Source: an uncultured bacterium
Lineage (GTDB): Bacteria; Bacteroidota; Bacteroidia; Sphingobacteriales; Sphingobacteriaceae
Assembly: GCA_903828245.1 (NCBI GenBank)
Contig: CAIKLP010000088.1
Location: forward strand, 1 to 43,588
Reading direction: 5' to 3'
DNA: 43,588 nucleotides
This document shows, piece by piece, positions 1-7,849 of this stretch; within the stretch, counting starts at the first letter, position 1, and each line of letters starts with the position of its first letter. The notes beneath the pieces were generated by a model, which was not told the DNA's origin, did no database searches, and saw only the letters and a program-made list of their open reading frames with translations. The position numbers were made by a program, and so were the translations under genes.

Positions 1-744
1 GTCCACTATTCCGATTGGTGGGCCGATCCAGGGCAACAGCAAATTCCAGCTGCTTGGCAGAATTTAAATTATTTTACTTTAAAAGATTCCGTAGCGCAAT
101 ACACGCAAGAAATAATGAATGCCATTCATCCTGATTATATTCAAATTGGGAACGAAATAAATTCGGGTTTGCTTTGGCCATTGGCACATACAAATAATCA
201 ACAACAATTTTTGGGGATATTAGATACCGCAAGTAAGGTGATTAGAAACAATGACCCAAATTGTAAGATTATTATCCATTATGCTGGATACGAAAATGCA
301 AATGATTTTTTTCAAAAAGTGAGGTCAATTAGTTACGATATTATTGGCATCTCCTATTATCCAAAATGGCATGGAAAAAATATTGCTTTGTTAAATGCTA
401 GCTTGAATAATCTTGCGGCTAATTTTCAAAAAGATATACTCCTTGCAGAGGTAGCCTATCCATTTACGCTAGGTTATAACGATTGGACCAATAATATTTT
501 TGGTTCCGACAGCGATCTTATTTTACCGGCATATCCAGCCACTGCATTAGGTCAAAAAGATTTTTTATTTAAAATGAAAGAAGTAATTTCGAGTATTCCA
601 AAAGGTATTGGCTTTTGCTATTGGGGAGCCGAACTAGTTGCATTTAAAGGCCCGCAGTCTACTACTGGTTCGCCTTGGGAAAACGCTGCCCTCTTTGACT
701 TTAACCAAACCGCATTACCCGCACAAAGTGTTTTTAATCAATAA
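1..744 (+). CDS. Arabinogalactan endo-beta-1,4-galactanase, GH53 (5'-truncated)
   Basis: The reading frame is open from base 1, so the gene begins before the window; 247 codons remain. GH53 enzymes cut beta-1,4-galactan in pectic arabinogalactan. The first residues (VHYSDWWADPG) match the family's conserved HYSDxWADPGxQ strand. The acid/base glutamate is residue 52 of the fragment in QIGNEINSGLLWP, and the nucleophile is residue 150 in LLAEVAYPFT. The barrel end is seen in the GFCYWGAEL strand, and the protein stops soon after (PAQSVFNQ), so no type IX secretion C-terminal domain is attached. The signal peptide, if any, lies outside the window. A polysaccharide-utilisation locus may lie upstream, but nothing here shows it. 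Confidence 0.9.
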   Translation, partial: VHYSDWWADPGQQQIPAAWQNLNYFTLKDSVAQYTQEIMNAIHPDYIQIGNEINSGLLWPLAHTNNQQQFLGILDTASKVIRNNDPNCKIIIHYAGYENANDFFQKVRSISYDIIGISYYPKWHGKNIALLNASLNNLAANFQKDILLAEVAYPFTLGYNDWTNNIFGSDSDLILPAYPATALGQKDFLFKMKEVISSIPKGIGFCYWGAELVAFKGPQSTTGSPWENAALFDFNQTALPAQSVFNQ

Positions 745-755
745 TAAGTAAGCAC

Positions 756-787
756 TTAGCAAAAGCGCTTTTAAAATGATAGCTTTG
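756..787 (+). promoter_or_regulatory. Putative Bacteroidota-type promoter for the ferritin-like/VIT gene
   Basis: TAGCTTTG at 780-787 matches the -7 consensus TAnnTTTG exactly. A weaker -33 element (TTAG, 756-759) lies 20 bases upstream. The predicted transcript would start near 794, giving a leader of about 27 bases before the ATG at 821. A purine-rich GGAG (about 801-804) is too far from the start to be a typical ribosome binding site. Confidence 0.4.
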
Positions 788-820
788 ACCTAACAAGCAG
801 GAGATTGTAATTTAAAAAAG

Positions 821-1924
821 ATGATAAAGAATTCTAGTATACAAACCGAAGTCGATGCAAGTTATTTATATGCAAAACTTGCTGCCAACGAATCTGATGT
901 AGCCGTTGCAAATGTCTTCAAACAAATGAGTGAAATTGAGGCAGGACATGCCATTGCTTTTTTAGAGCAATTAGATAGTCAAAGGCCTGTAACACTTCCT
1001 GGCCCTTCGTTTAGAGCCAAGGCTTTAAATTTTATAGGTAAAACATTTAGCTACGATTATGTATTGGGTATATTAATGGATACCGAAAAAGTATTAGCCA
1101 ATGCAGTAGTCAATGCGAAAAGAAGTATGCAAATTCCATTAACTGGAACGGAAACAAACCATGTAAAAATATTACGTACTTTATTAGAGCAAGAAAAAGA
1201 AGTTACCGGAAGTTCTGTTGCAAAATTCGAAAGTCGCCATCGATCGGTTGGTGGTAATGCATTGAGAGCAGCCGTTTTAGGTGGCAACGATGGCTTAGTG
1301 TCTAATTTTAGTTTAGTAATGGGTGTGGCTGGCGCAAGCGCAAGCCAAGCAGGAGTAGCATTAGCAGGTATTGCAGGATTATTAGCCGGCGCATTATCAA
1401 TGTCTTTAGGCGAATGGATTTCGGTTAAAAGTTCGCAAGAACTTTACGAAAACCAAATGGAATTAGAGATGGATGAATTAGAAAATAATCCGGAAGGTGA
1501 AAAAAGAGAATTGGCTTTAATCTATATGGCTAAAGGAATTCCTGAAGCACAAGCCAAAGAAATGGCCAACGAAATTATGCAAGATAAAACGCTTGCACAC
1601 CAAATATTAATTAAAGAAGAATTGGGAATTAACCCCGAAGAATTACACGGTTCTGCCATGGAAGCAGCGGTTTATTCCTTTATTCTTTTTGCCATTGGCG
1701 CTATTATTCCTTTACTTCCATTTTTATTCTTGACTGGTTATACCGCTATAATTGTTTGTGTAATAGCCAGTGCATTTGGATTATTTTTAATTGGTGCGGC
1801 TATTACTTTATTCACAGGTAAAAATATTTGGTATTCTGGATTTAGACAAGTGCTATTTGGATTAGCGGCAGCGGCTATTACTTTTGGGATTGGTAAATTG
1901 ATAGGCGTATCTATTGCAGGTTAA
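821..1924 (+). CDS. Ferritin-like (rubrerythrin) + VIT1/CCC1 membrane metal transporter (MbfA-type)
   Basis: A 367-residue fusion. The N-terminal 140 residues form a ferritin-like four-helix unit with diiron-type ligands: Glu10, ExxH at 40-43 (EIEAGH), Glu89 and ExxH at 111-114 (ETNH). From about residue 150 it is a VIT/CCC1 transporter, opening with GGNDGLVSNFSLVMG, with about five membrane segments and an acidic cytoplasmic loop (about 205-270) that binds metal in the plant VIT1 structure. This matches the membrane-bound ferritin A class, which exports iron or manganese; the substrate here is inferred. Only a short gap separates it from the GH53 gene, but it has its own promoter-like element. 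It converges on the SPFH gene across a perfect terminator. Confidence 0.88.
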   Translation: MIKNSSIQTEVDASYLYAKLAANESDVAVANVFKQMSEIEAGHAIAFLEQLDSQRPVTLPGPSFRAKALNFIGKTFSYDYVLGILMDTEKVLANAVVNAKRSMQIPLTGTETNHVKILRTLLEQEKEVTGSSVAKFESRHRSVGGNALRAAVLGGNDGLVSNFSLVMGVAGASASQAGVALAGIAGLLAGALSMSLGEWISVKSSQELYENQMELEMDELENNPEGEKRELALIYMAKGIPEAQAKEMANEIMQDKTLAHQILIKEELGINPEELHGSAMEAAVYSFILFAIGAIIPLLPFLFLTGYTAIIVCVIASAFGLFLIGAAITLFTGKNIWYSGFRQVLFGLAAAAITFGIGKLIGVSIAG

Positions 1925-1940
1925 AAAATTTTGAAAGCTA

Positions 1941-1978
1941 AAAAAAATAGCCTTGCAAAATTGCAAGGCTATTTTTTT
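1941..1978. terminator. Bidirectional intrinsic terminator
   Basis: A perfect 18-base inverted repeat (1941-1958 with 1961-1978) has a 2-base centre: an A-run, TAGCCTTGCAA, its complement, then a T-run. Read either way it gives a GC-containing hairpin followed by seven U residues. It lies between the convergent VIT transporter and SPFH genes and should end both transcripts. Confidence 0.92.
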
Positions 1979-1992
1979 ATGTTCATTTTTCA

Positions 1993-2898
1993 TTACTTGT
2001 CTCCAAGCATAATAGGCATTCCTTTACTATTGCCAATAATAATCACTTTCGTATTGGGCGAGGTAGCGATTTCTTTTTGTGCTTTAATCATTTCATACTG
2101 CAATTGTTTGTCGCTTAAACCAGTACTTAATATTCTTTGGTAATCGGCTATACCTTGCGCTTCTACTCGTTTACGCTCCGCTTCTTGTTTTTCTTTTTGT
2201 AATACAAATTGCATTTTTTGTGCATCTTGTTCCGCATTTATTTTAGATTCAATGGTAACTTTAACCGATACCGGCAGGGTAATGTTTCTTACCAATAATT
2301 GCTCTAATACCAAGCCTCTCTTTTTAAAATCGGAAGCAATACTATTATAAATGCGTGATTGAAATTCATCTCTCTTAGTTGAATACAAAGAAATTGCATC
2401 GTAATAAACAGCATTATCTCTAATTTTAGTTCTGGTAATAGGTCTAACAATTTTATCTAAATAGTTAGGACCAATTTCTTGTAAAATTCGGGGTGCTTCT
2501 GAAGGTAAAATTTTAAATAAAACCGTTAAATCTACAATCACCTCTAAACCATCGGATGTTAAAACCCTAATCGCATCATCCCCACTCTTATCGCCTTCGT
2601 CGTGCACACCAGACATGGTATAGTTTTGCGTTTTAATATCAAACAAAGTAACATCCATTAATGGATTAATTACATTCAATCCACTAGGTAAAGTTGTTTG
2701 ACTCACTTTTCCAAACATCGATTGCACGCCAACCTGACCCGCATCAATCATTTTAAATACAGAGGTACTTAAGCCTAATAAAAATAATATTCCTGCCGAA
2801 AAATAAACCACTGATTGTGATTTTCCGTATTGTGGATTCTTTGCTAAAAATGAACGGCCTAATAATAATACAATAGCGCCTAAAATAATAAATACCAT
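1993..2898 (-). CDS. SPFH/prohibitin-family membrane protein
   Basis: A 301-residue protein with two N-terminal hydrophobic segments (about 1-13 and 30-47), then a band-7/prohibitin domain (about 48-235) containing the typical strand GLNVINPLMDVTLFDI. An Ala/Glu-rich coiled coil follows (EKQEAERKRVEAQGIADYQRIL) and then a short tail. SPFH proteins oligomerise into membrane rings or cages and often control membrane proteases or microdomains. No catalytic motif is seen. It sits 2 bases behind the DUF1456 gene and is surely co-transcribed with it. It could equally be called a prohibitin homologue; the exact role is unknown. Confidence 0.87.
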   Translation of the reverse strand: MVFIILGAIVLLLGRSFLAKNPQYGKSQSVVYFSAGILFLLGLSTSVFKMIDAGQVGVQSMFGKVSQTTLPSGLNVINPLMDVTLFDIKTQNYTMSGVHDEGDKSGDDAIRVLTSDGLEVIVDLTVLFKILPSEAPRILQEIGPNYLDKIVRPITRTKIRDNAVYYDAISLYSTKRDEFQSRIYNSIASDFKKRGLVLEQLLVRNITLPVSVKVTIESKINAEQDAQKMQFVLQKEKQEAERKRVEAQGIADYQRILSTGLSDKQLQYEMIKAQKEIATSPNTKVIIIGNSKGMPIMLGDK

Positions 2899-2900
2899 AA

Positions 2901-3155
2901 TTATAGTTTTTTAGTTTCTGTTGATTCCGCTGGATTTTCCATCGGACCTCTTTTATGAATGATCAAGCCATTTAAAAAATTCCTTAAAATTTGATCTCCA
3001 CAGGGCTTGAAATTTGGATGATCATCGGCTCTAAAAAAAGCAGATAATTCCGTTGGAGTAATTCTGAAATTCACCAAACCCAGAATTTCGATAATTTGAT
3101 CGTTTCTAAGCTGCAGCGCCACTCTTAATTTTTTAAAGATATCGTTATTACTCAT
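2901..3155 (-). CDS. DUF1456 (YehS-like) protein, single-repeat form
   Basis: An 84-residue soluble protein. The opening (MSNNDIFKKLRVALQL), the central charged segment ending in PCGDQILRNFLNGLI, and the end of the unit (IHKRGP) resemble one repeat of the DUF1456/YehS family. Family members such as E. coli YehS usually have two such units in about 150-160 residues; here there is one plus a polar tail, so the protein is half-size. The reading frame is clean, with no sign of a frameshift. A -7 element sits 18 bases upstream of the ATG. It is the first gene of a two-gene unit with the SPFH protein. Function is unknown in the family. Confidence 0.75.
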   Translation of the reverse strand: MSNNDIFKKLRVALQLRNDQIIEILGLVNFRITPTELSAFFRADDHPNFKPCGDQILRNFLNGLIIHKRGPMENPAESTETKKL

Positions 3156-3172
3156 TCCGTATTTAATGTACT

Positions 3173-3180
3173 CAAATATA
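3173..3180 (-). promoter_or_regulatory. Putative -7 element for the DUF1456-SPFH operon
   Basis: On the minus strand this reads TATATTTG, an exact match to TAnnTTTG. The -33 element is weak: TTTAG about 17 bases further upstream. The predicted leader is about 14 bases to the ATG at 3155. Confidence 0.42.
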
Positions 3181-3261
3181 ATAATTAATAAATAATCTAA
3201 ATTAATTAATGAGTAAATTATCGGGAGGATAAGAACACCATTAGGCTAAATGACCTACAAA

Positions 3262-3281
3262 TTTGAGGGGTTTGCCTCAAA
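3262..3281. repeat. Inverted repeat in the divergent intergenic region
   Basis: TTTGAGG (3262-3268), a 6-base spacer, then CCTCAAA (3275-3281): a perfect 7-base-pair dyad. It lies between the divergent DUF1456 and LytS-type genes, about 50 bases before the kinase start. No gene ends here, so it is not an ordinary terminator; an operator or a leader hairpin is more likely. No further regulatory meaning can be read from sequence alone. Confidence 0.45.
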
Positions 3282-3329
3282 AAATATTTTTCAGCATACA
3301 AAAGACAGTCTTTTACATTAAATTTAAAG

Positions 3330-4400
3330 ATGATTAATAATTCGAAAAAGTCGCTGTGGATACAAATAATATGTATTTGTATTTTTATCATTGCGCCATT
3401 CTTGTTAATACCTGAACATCATTCCGCCGGGCCCAGCATTGCAGGTATTAATTTGATGCTCTTGAAAAACTTAGTTGCTAATACCTTATTAGTTGTATTT
3501 TTTTATTTCAATTATTATATTTTAATCCCGCTCTTCTACGCAAAAAAATACCCGCGATTTATTTTATACTTTTTAATTAGCGGATTCTTATCGCTTGCAC
3601 CCCCGTTGTTGGTTGAATCACGCAATGTCTCTCCGAAAACACATACACATGCACATAATCCTAAAAATAATTTTGAAGACCATGAAAGAGAAGTAAGATC
3701 AGGTGGGCCAAAAAAACATGGTGTCAAACATTTGGAAGACGATTTATTTTTATTCCTTGCTGTTTTTATTATCTCTATAGCCTTAAATTTACAAGCTAGG
3801 ATTAAGCAAAGCGAAAAAGAAAAATTAGCCGCCGAACTTGCCTATTTAAAATCGCAAATTAATCCTCATTTTTTATTCAATACCTTGAATAATATTTATG
3901 CATTAGCACTCAAGAAATCGGATGATACTGCAAATGCAATTGTGAAATTATCTGGCATGATGCGCTATAATATTATAGATGCACAATCCGAATTTATTGA
4001 AATTGAAAAAGAAATAGCTTATATCAGTAGTTATATTGAATTACAAAAAATTAGAATTGGAGAAACAGCAAAAGTAAATTTTAGTATAGATGGAATGGAG
4101 CATAAGCATCAAATTGCACCATTGTTATTAATTTCATTTATAGAAAATGCGTTTAAATATGGGGTGAACCCCGAGATCGAATCAATTATTCAAATTGCGA
4201 TAGGTATTACAAACAATACCATTGAACTTAAAGTATCTAATAAAATTGTGCCTGTTAGTATAGTAGATAATACGAAAACTGGCACAGGTATTGCAAATGT
4301 GATAAGAAGGCTCGATTTATTATATAGTGGTAAATACCATTTACAAATTTCGCATACCGATACAGACTATACCATAACACTAATAATTACCATAAAATGA
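3330..4400 (+). CDS. LytS-type sensor histidine kinase (His_kinase family) with His-rich outer loop
   Basis: A 356-residue membrane kinase. Four membrane segments (about 9-27, 45-68, 77-94, 138-153) precede a coiled linker and the transmitter. The phosphoacceptor is His180 in SQINPHFLFNTLNNI, the signature of the LytS/YehU family; the ATPase domain follows (SFIENAFKYGV, then GTGIANVIRRLDLLY). If both ends are cytoplasmic, the 95-137 loop is periplasmic. That loop has six histidines (105, 107, 109, 118, 130, 134) among many charged residues, which is unusual and suggests metal or pH sensing; this is inference. The stop overlaps the start of the LytTR regulator (ATGA), so the two are translationally coupled partners. 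Confidence 0.92.
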   Translation: MINNSKKSLWIQIICICIFIIAPFLLIPEHHSAGPSIAGINLMLLKNLVANTLLVVFFYFNYYILIPLFYAKKYPRFILYFLISGFLSLAPPLLVESRNVSPKTHTHAHNPKNNFEDHEREVRSGGPKKHGVKHLEDDLFLFLAVFIISIALNLQARIKQSEKEKLAAELAYLKSQINPHFLFNTLNNIYALALKKSDDTANAIVKLSGMMRYNIIDAQSEFIEIEKEIAYISSYIELQKIRIGETAKVNFSIDGMEHKHQIAPLLLISFIENAFKYGVNPEIESIIQIAIGITNNTIELKVSNKIVPVSIVDNTKTGTGIANVIRRLDLLYSGKYHLQISHTDTDYTITLIITIK

Positions 4401-5089
4401 TCAAAGCAATTGCAATAGACGATGAACCATTAGCGCTAGAACTCATCAGTCGTTTTTGTAGTAATCATGCTGATATACAACTAGAAAAAACCTTTACAAA
4501 ACCAAGTGCAGCATTAGCTTACTTGCAAAAATTTCCTGTTGATTTGGTTTTTTTAGACATACAAATGCCCTCTATAACTGGATTGGAGCTAAGTAAAAAT
4601 TTACCAGAAAATGTAAGAGTTATTTTTACAACAGCCTATAGCGAGTACGCCGTAGATGCATATGAATTAAACGCTATTGACTATTTACTAAAACCATTTG
4701 AAGAAAGTAGATTTATAAAAGCAGTTGACAAAGCGGTAGCCTATTTTCGTTTAAAAAATCAAAACGAAAACCCCGCTGATAACTTTTTATTTATACGCGC
4801 AGACTATAAACTCGTTAAAATTCCGCTGGCTGAAATCCTCTATATTGAAGGTCTTGGTGATTATTTGAAAGTTTATTATGGCGCTGATAAATTAGTTGTT
4901 GCTCGAATGACCATGAAAAATATTTCAGCTAAACTACCTCCTAATGAATTCTTAAGGGTGCACCGTTCTTTTATTGTTCCATTTAGTAAAATTGAAAATG
5001 TGCGCAACAAAACGATTTATATTAAGGAACACGAGATTCCAATTGGGACAAGCTACGAAACCGATTTTTTTAAAAAATTTAAATCTTAA
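4397..5089 (+). CDS. LytTR-family response regulator
   Basis: A 230-residue regulator. The receiver domain (1-120) has the acidic pair Asp8/Asp9, the phosphoacceptor Asp54 in VFLDIQMPS, the conserved Thr/Ala in FTTAYSEYAVDAY and Lys in YLLKPFE. A LytTR DNA-binding domain (about 130-230) follows, with the typical ILYIEGLGDYLKVYY, FLRVHRSFIVP and PIGTSY strands. It starts inside the stop of the LytS-type kinase and is its partner. The target genes are not known. It ends tail-to-tail with the NAD synthetase gene, overlapping by 4 bases, so no terminator fits between them. Confidence 0.95.
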   Translation: MIKAIAIDDEPLALELISRFCSNHADIQLEKTFTKPSAALAYLQKFPVDLVFLDIQMPSITGLELSKNLPENVRVIFTTAYSEYAVDAYELNAIDYLLKPFEESRFIKAVDKAVAYFRLKNQNENPADNFLFIRADYKLVKIPLAEILYIEGLGDYLKVYYGADKLVVARMTMKNISAKLPPNEFLRVHRSFIVPFSKIENVRNKTIYIKEHEIPIGTSYETDFFKKFKS

Positions 5090-6720
5090 TACTTTGCGAC
5101 AACAGGCATTCTTCTGCCCATTCCAAATGCTTTAGGAGAAACCCTTAAAATTGGTGGTGTTTGATAGCGTTTATATTCACTTCGATTCACCATCATCAGT
5201 ACACGCGACACCAGCTTTTCATCAAAACCCTTGGCTATAATTTCGGCTGCACCCAATTGCTTTTCTATATATAAAAATAATACTTGATCGAGTAAATCGT
5301 AAGCTGGTAAAGAATCGGAATCTTTTTGATCGTGTCTTAACTCTGCACTTGGCGCTTTATTGATGGTATTCCAAGGTATGATTTCCGTGTTTCTGTTTAG
5401 CCATTTAGCTAATTCAAAAACTTGCGTTTTATATACATCGCCTATAACCGAAATGCCACCACTCATATCACCATAAAGTGTTCCATAGCCAACAGCAGCT
5501 TCACTTTTATTAGAGGTGTTTAATAAAATATGTCCGAATTTATTGGATACCGCCATTAATAAAAGTCCACGAACGCGTGCTTGTAAATTCTCTTCTGTTA
5601 AATCTGCAGGCATGCCTTGAAATAAATTAGCTAATGCAGATTCGGCTTCTTTAACCGTTGATTCAATATTTATTGCTGAATGCTCAATGCCTAAATTTTC
5701 TACCAATGCCATGGCATCTGTAATAGAATGATCGGATGAATAAGCCGATGGCAACAATACCGCCAAAACATTTGGAGGGCCTAACGCTTTTGCCGCTAAA
5801 GCACAAACAATTGCAGAATCAATACCTCCTGACAACCCTAAAACTGCTTTTGAAAAATTAGACTTTTGAAAATAATCTCGAATACCAAGTATAAGTGCCT
5901 GCTCTATTTTTTCTATGTCAGTAGGAGTAGGTGGAATAATTACTTTATTTTCTGAAAGCAATTGATCCATATCTTGCATTATTAATATTGCCTCTTGAAA
6001 ATATTTCGTTTCTGTTAATAGTTCTCCCTTTGCGTTTAAAACCATCGAACCACCATCAAAAATAATTTCTGTTTGCGCACCTACATGATTAACATAAATT
6101 AAAGGTAGCTGGTATTTGATGCAATTTGCTTGCAACATTTGCATACGCTTTTGCTGCTGTTCATAATCAAATGGTGATGCGGCAATATTAATCATCATTG
6201 TTGGTTTTTCTTGCAGGAGCAAGTCCATAGGCGCATGATCGTATAATGGAGATTCGCTCACATTCCATAAATCTTCGCAAATAGTTAACGCAATTTTATG
6301 TCCAGCAATAGTAACACATTGTACACTTTTTGCAGGTTCAAAATATCGGTATTCATCAAACACATCGTAAGTTGGCAAAAGTGATTTATGAACAACAGAT
6401 TGAATAGTTGCATCTGCTAAAACATATGCCGAATTATATAATGGCTTTCCTGCAGGATTAGGATTGCGACTTGGCGCACCAATAATACAAGAGATGCCTT
6501 TACAACAGGCTGCAATTTGATTGATATAAAAATCAATTTGTTGAATAAAATAGTCGTAATTTAAAAAGTCGCGAGGTGGATAACCACATATAGCGAGTTC
6601 TGGGAAAATAATCAAATCTGCTGCCTGTAATTTTGCCTGCTGAATCTCCTGCTTAATTTTCTGGAAATTTTCTTCAAAATTGCCAACAGTTACATTAATT
6701 TGTGCGAGTATTATTTTCAT
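5086..6720 (-). CDS. nadE: Glutamine-dependent NAD(+) synthetase
   Basis: A 544-residue two-domain enzyme making NAD from nicotinate adenine dinucleotide, ATP and glutamine-derived ammonia in the cytoplasm. The N-terminal nitrilase-type glutaminase has its triad Glu41 (IIFPELAICGYPP), Lys112 (HKSLLPTYDVFDE) and Cys148 (LTICEDLW). The synthetase domain has the PP-loop SGGIDS at 297-302. The C-terminus (SPKAFGMGRRMPVV) is typical of this class. The length is normal and no residue is missing. It is divergent from gldB across about 80 bases; nadE next to gldB is, as far as I recall, a common arrangement in Bacteroidota. Confidence 0.97.
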   Translation of the reverse strand: MKIILAQINVTVGNFEENFQKIKQEIQQAKLQAADLIIFPELAICGYPPRDFLNYDYFIQQIDFYINQIAACCKGISCIIGAPSRNPNPAGKPLYNSAYVLADATIQSVVHKSLLPTYDVFDEYRYFEPAKSVQCVTIAGHKIALTICEDLWNVSESPLYDHAPMDLLLQEKPTMMINIAASPFDYEQQQKRMQMLQANCIKYQLPLIYVNHVGAQTEIIFDGGSMVLNAKGELLTETKYFQEAILIMQDMDQLLSENKVIIPPTPTDIEKIEQALILGIRDYFQKSNFSKAVLGLSGGIDSAIVCALAAKALGPPNVLAVLLPSAYSSDHSITDAMALVENLGIEHSAINIESTVKEAESALANLFQGMPADLTEENLQARVRGLLLMAVSNKFGHILLNTSNKSEAAVGYGTLYGDMSGGISVIGDVYKTQVFELAKWLNRNTEIIPWNTINKAPSAELRHDQKDSDSLPAYDLLDQVLFLYIEKQLGAAEIIAKGFDEKLVSRVLMMVNRSEYKRYQTPPILRVSPKAFGMGRRMPVVAKY

Positions 6721-6802
6721 TTTTTATTGAATAAATCTATCAATCATCTTAAAAAATGACTAAAGTTTTTAACTTTACTATTTCTATCAATTGATATCAA
6801 TA

Positions 6803-7840
6803 ATGCTAACACAAAGGAAACAAAATATTCTGATTTTATTGCTATGCTCGATGCTGATTTTAGGCAGTTCTTGCAAAGAAAATAAGCAGGCTAAAGTATT
6901 GTCCGATCAAGTAAAGCTTGAGTCTATAACAATAGACCGCTTTGAGCAGGCAATTTTTGAAATTGATCAAAAAAACCTGAGCCAAGCAAAAAGCAACTTG
7001 GCTGAAAAATATGGCTCATTCTATGATATCTATTTTGGCAGAATCATGAATTTTGGAGATCCCAAAAATCCAAATTTTGATATCATCTTAAAAGATTTCA
7101 TTAACCACCCAGATCTAAAAAATTTATATCAAGATGTAAAAAAAGAATATCCTGATACCCAAAAAATAAGTGTAGACTTGGCTCCTTTATTTGCAAACTA
7201 TCAAACACTATATCCGAATGATAGTATCTTAAAAGTAGTCACTTTTATTTCGGGTTTCAATAATGCAATTGTAACTACCCCAAATTATATAGGCATTGGG
7301 CTCGATATGTTTATGGGGAAAAATTATCGATTTTATGCTTCGGTAGATTTTCCGGCATACATTACCAAAAGACTAAGCAAAGAATATATTACACCCGCCA
7401 TTGCTAAAGCACTATTGAATGCCAAACTACCGGAAGCGGCTCAAACGAGCACCTTGCTATCCGAAATGATTCAAGAAGGAAAAATACTTTATGGAGTTGA
7501 TCTTTTATTACCAGATGCTGAAGACTCTTTAAAAATAGGCTATACAGCCGAACAACTTGATTGGTGTAAGGCTAACGAAGGCAATATTTATAAATTATTT
7601 ATAGAAGATAATTTGCTCTTTTCTGCTGAACAAAAAAAATATGCTAAATATTTAGAAGAGGCTCCATTTACAGCTGGACTAGCAAATAATTCGGCACCAA
7701 GAATTGGCATTTGGTGCGGATGGCAAATTGTTAAAAATTATATGAATAATAATCCTTCCGTTAATTTTGATGAATTATGGAAAGAAAAAGACGCACAGAA
7801 AATTTTAAAACTAGCAACATATAAACCAAAAAATATCTAA
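6803..7840 (+). CDS. gldB: Gliding-motility / T9SS-associated lipoprotein GldB
   Basis: A 345-residue lipoprotein. I chose the ATG at 6803; a TTG at 6791 is possible but would add only four residues. A signal peptide ends in the lipobox LGSSC. The body has the GldB marks: an N-terminal IDRFEQAIF, the central FISGFNNAIVTTPNYIGIGLDMFMG, and the C-terminal EAPFTAGLANNSAPRIGIWCGWQIV. In Flavobacterium johnsoniae GldB is needed for gliding. Its biochemical role is unknown. GldC, often next to GldB, is absent; a prolyl oligopeptidase gene follows 9 bases later and is probably co-transcribed. Confidence 0.88.
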   Translation: MLTQRKQNILILLLCSMLILGSSCKENKQAKVLSDQVKLESITIDRFEQAIFEIDQKNLSQAKSNLAEKYGSFYDIYFGRIMNFGDPKNPNFDIILKDFINHPDLKNLYQDVKKEYPDTQKISVDLAPLFANYQTLYPNDSILKVVTFISGFNNAIVTTPNYIGIGLDMFMGKNYRFYASVDFPAYITKRLSKEYITPAIAKALLNAKLPEAAQTSTLLSEMIQEGKILYGVDLLLPDAEDSLKIGYTAEQLDWCKANEGNIYKLFIEDNLLFSAEQKKYAKYLEEAPFTAGLANNSAPRIGIWCGWQIVKNYMNNNPSVNFDELWKEKDAQKILKLATYKPKNI

Positions 7841-7849
7841 ATACAGCTT

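Noticed and set aside
761-772. AAAAGCGCTTTT palindrome
   Set aside because: Twelve bases with no loop and no following T-run; likely chance in AT-rich DNA and not a terminator for GH53.
1931-2143. 70-codon plus-strand frame crossing the terminator
   Set aside because: It begins inside the bidirectional terminator and overlaps the SPFH gene antisense; not a gene.
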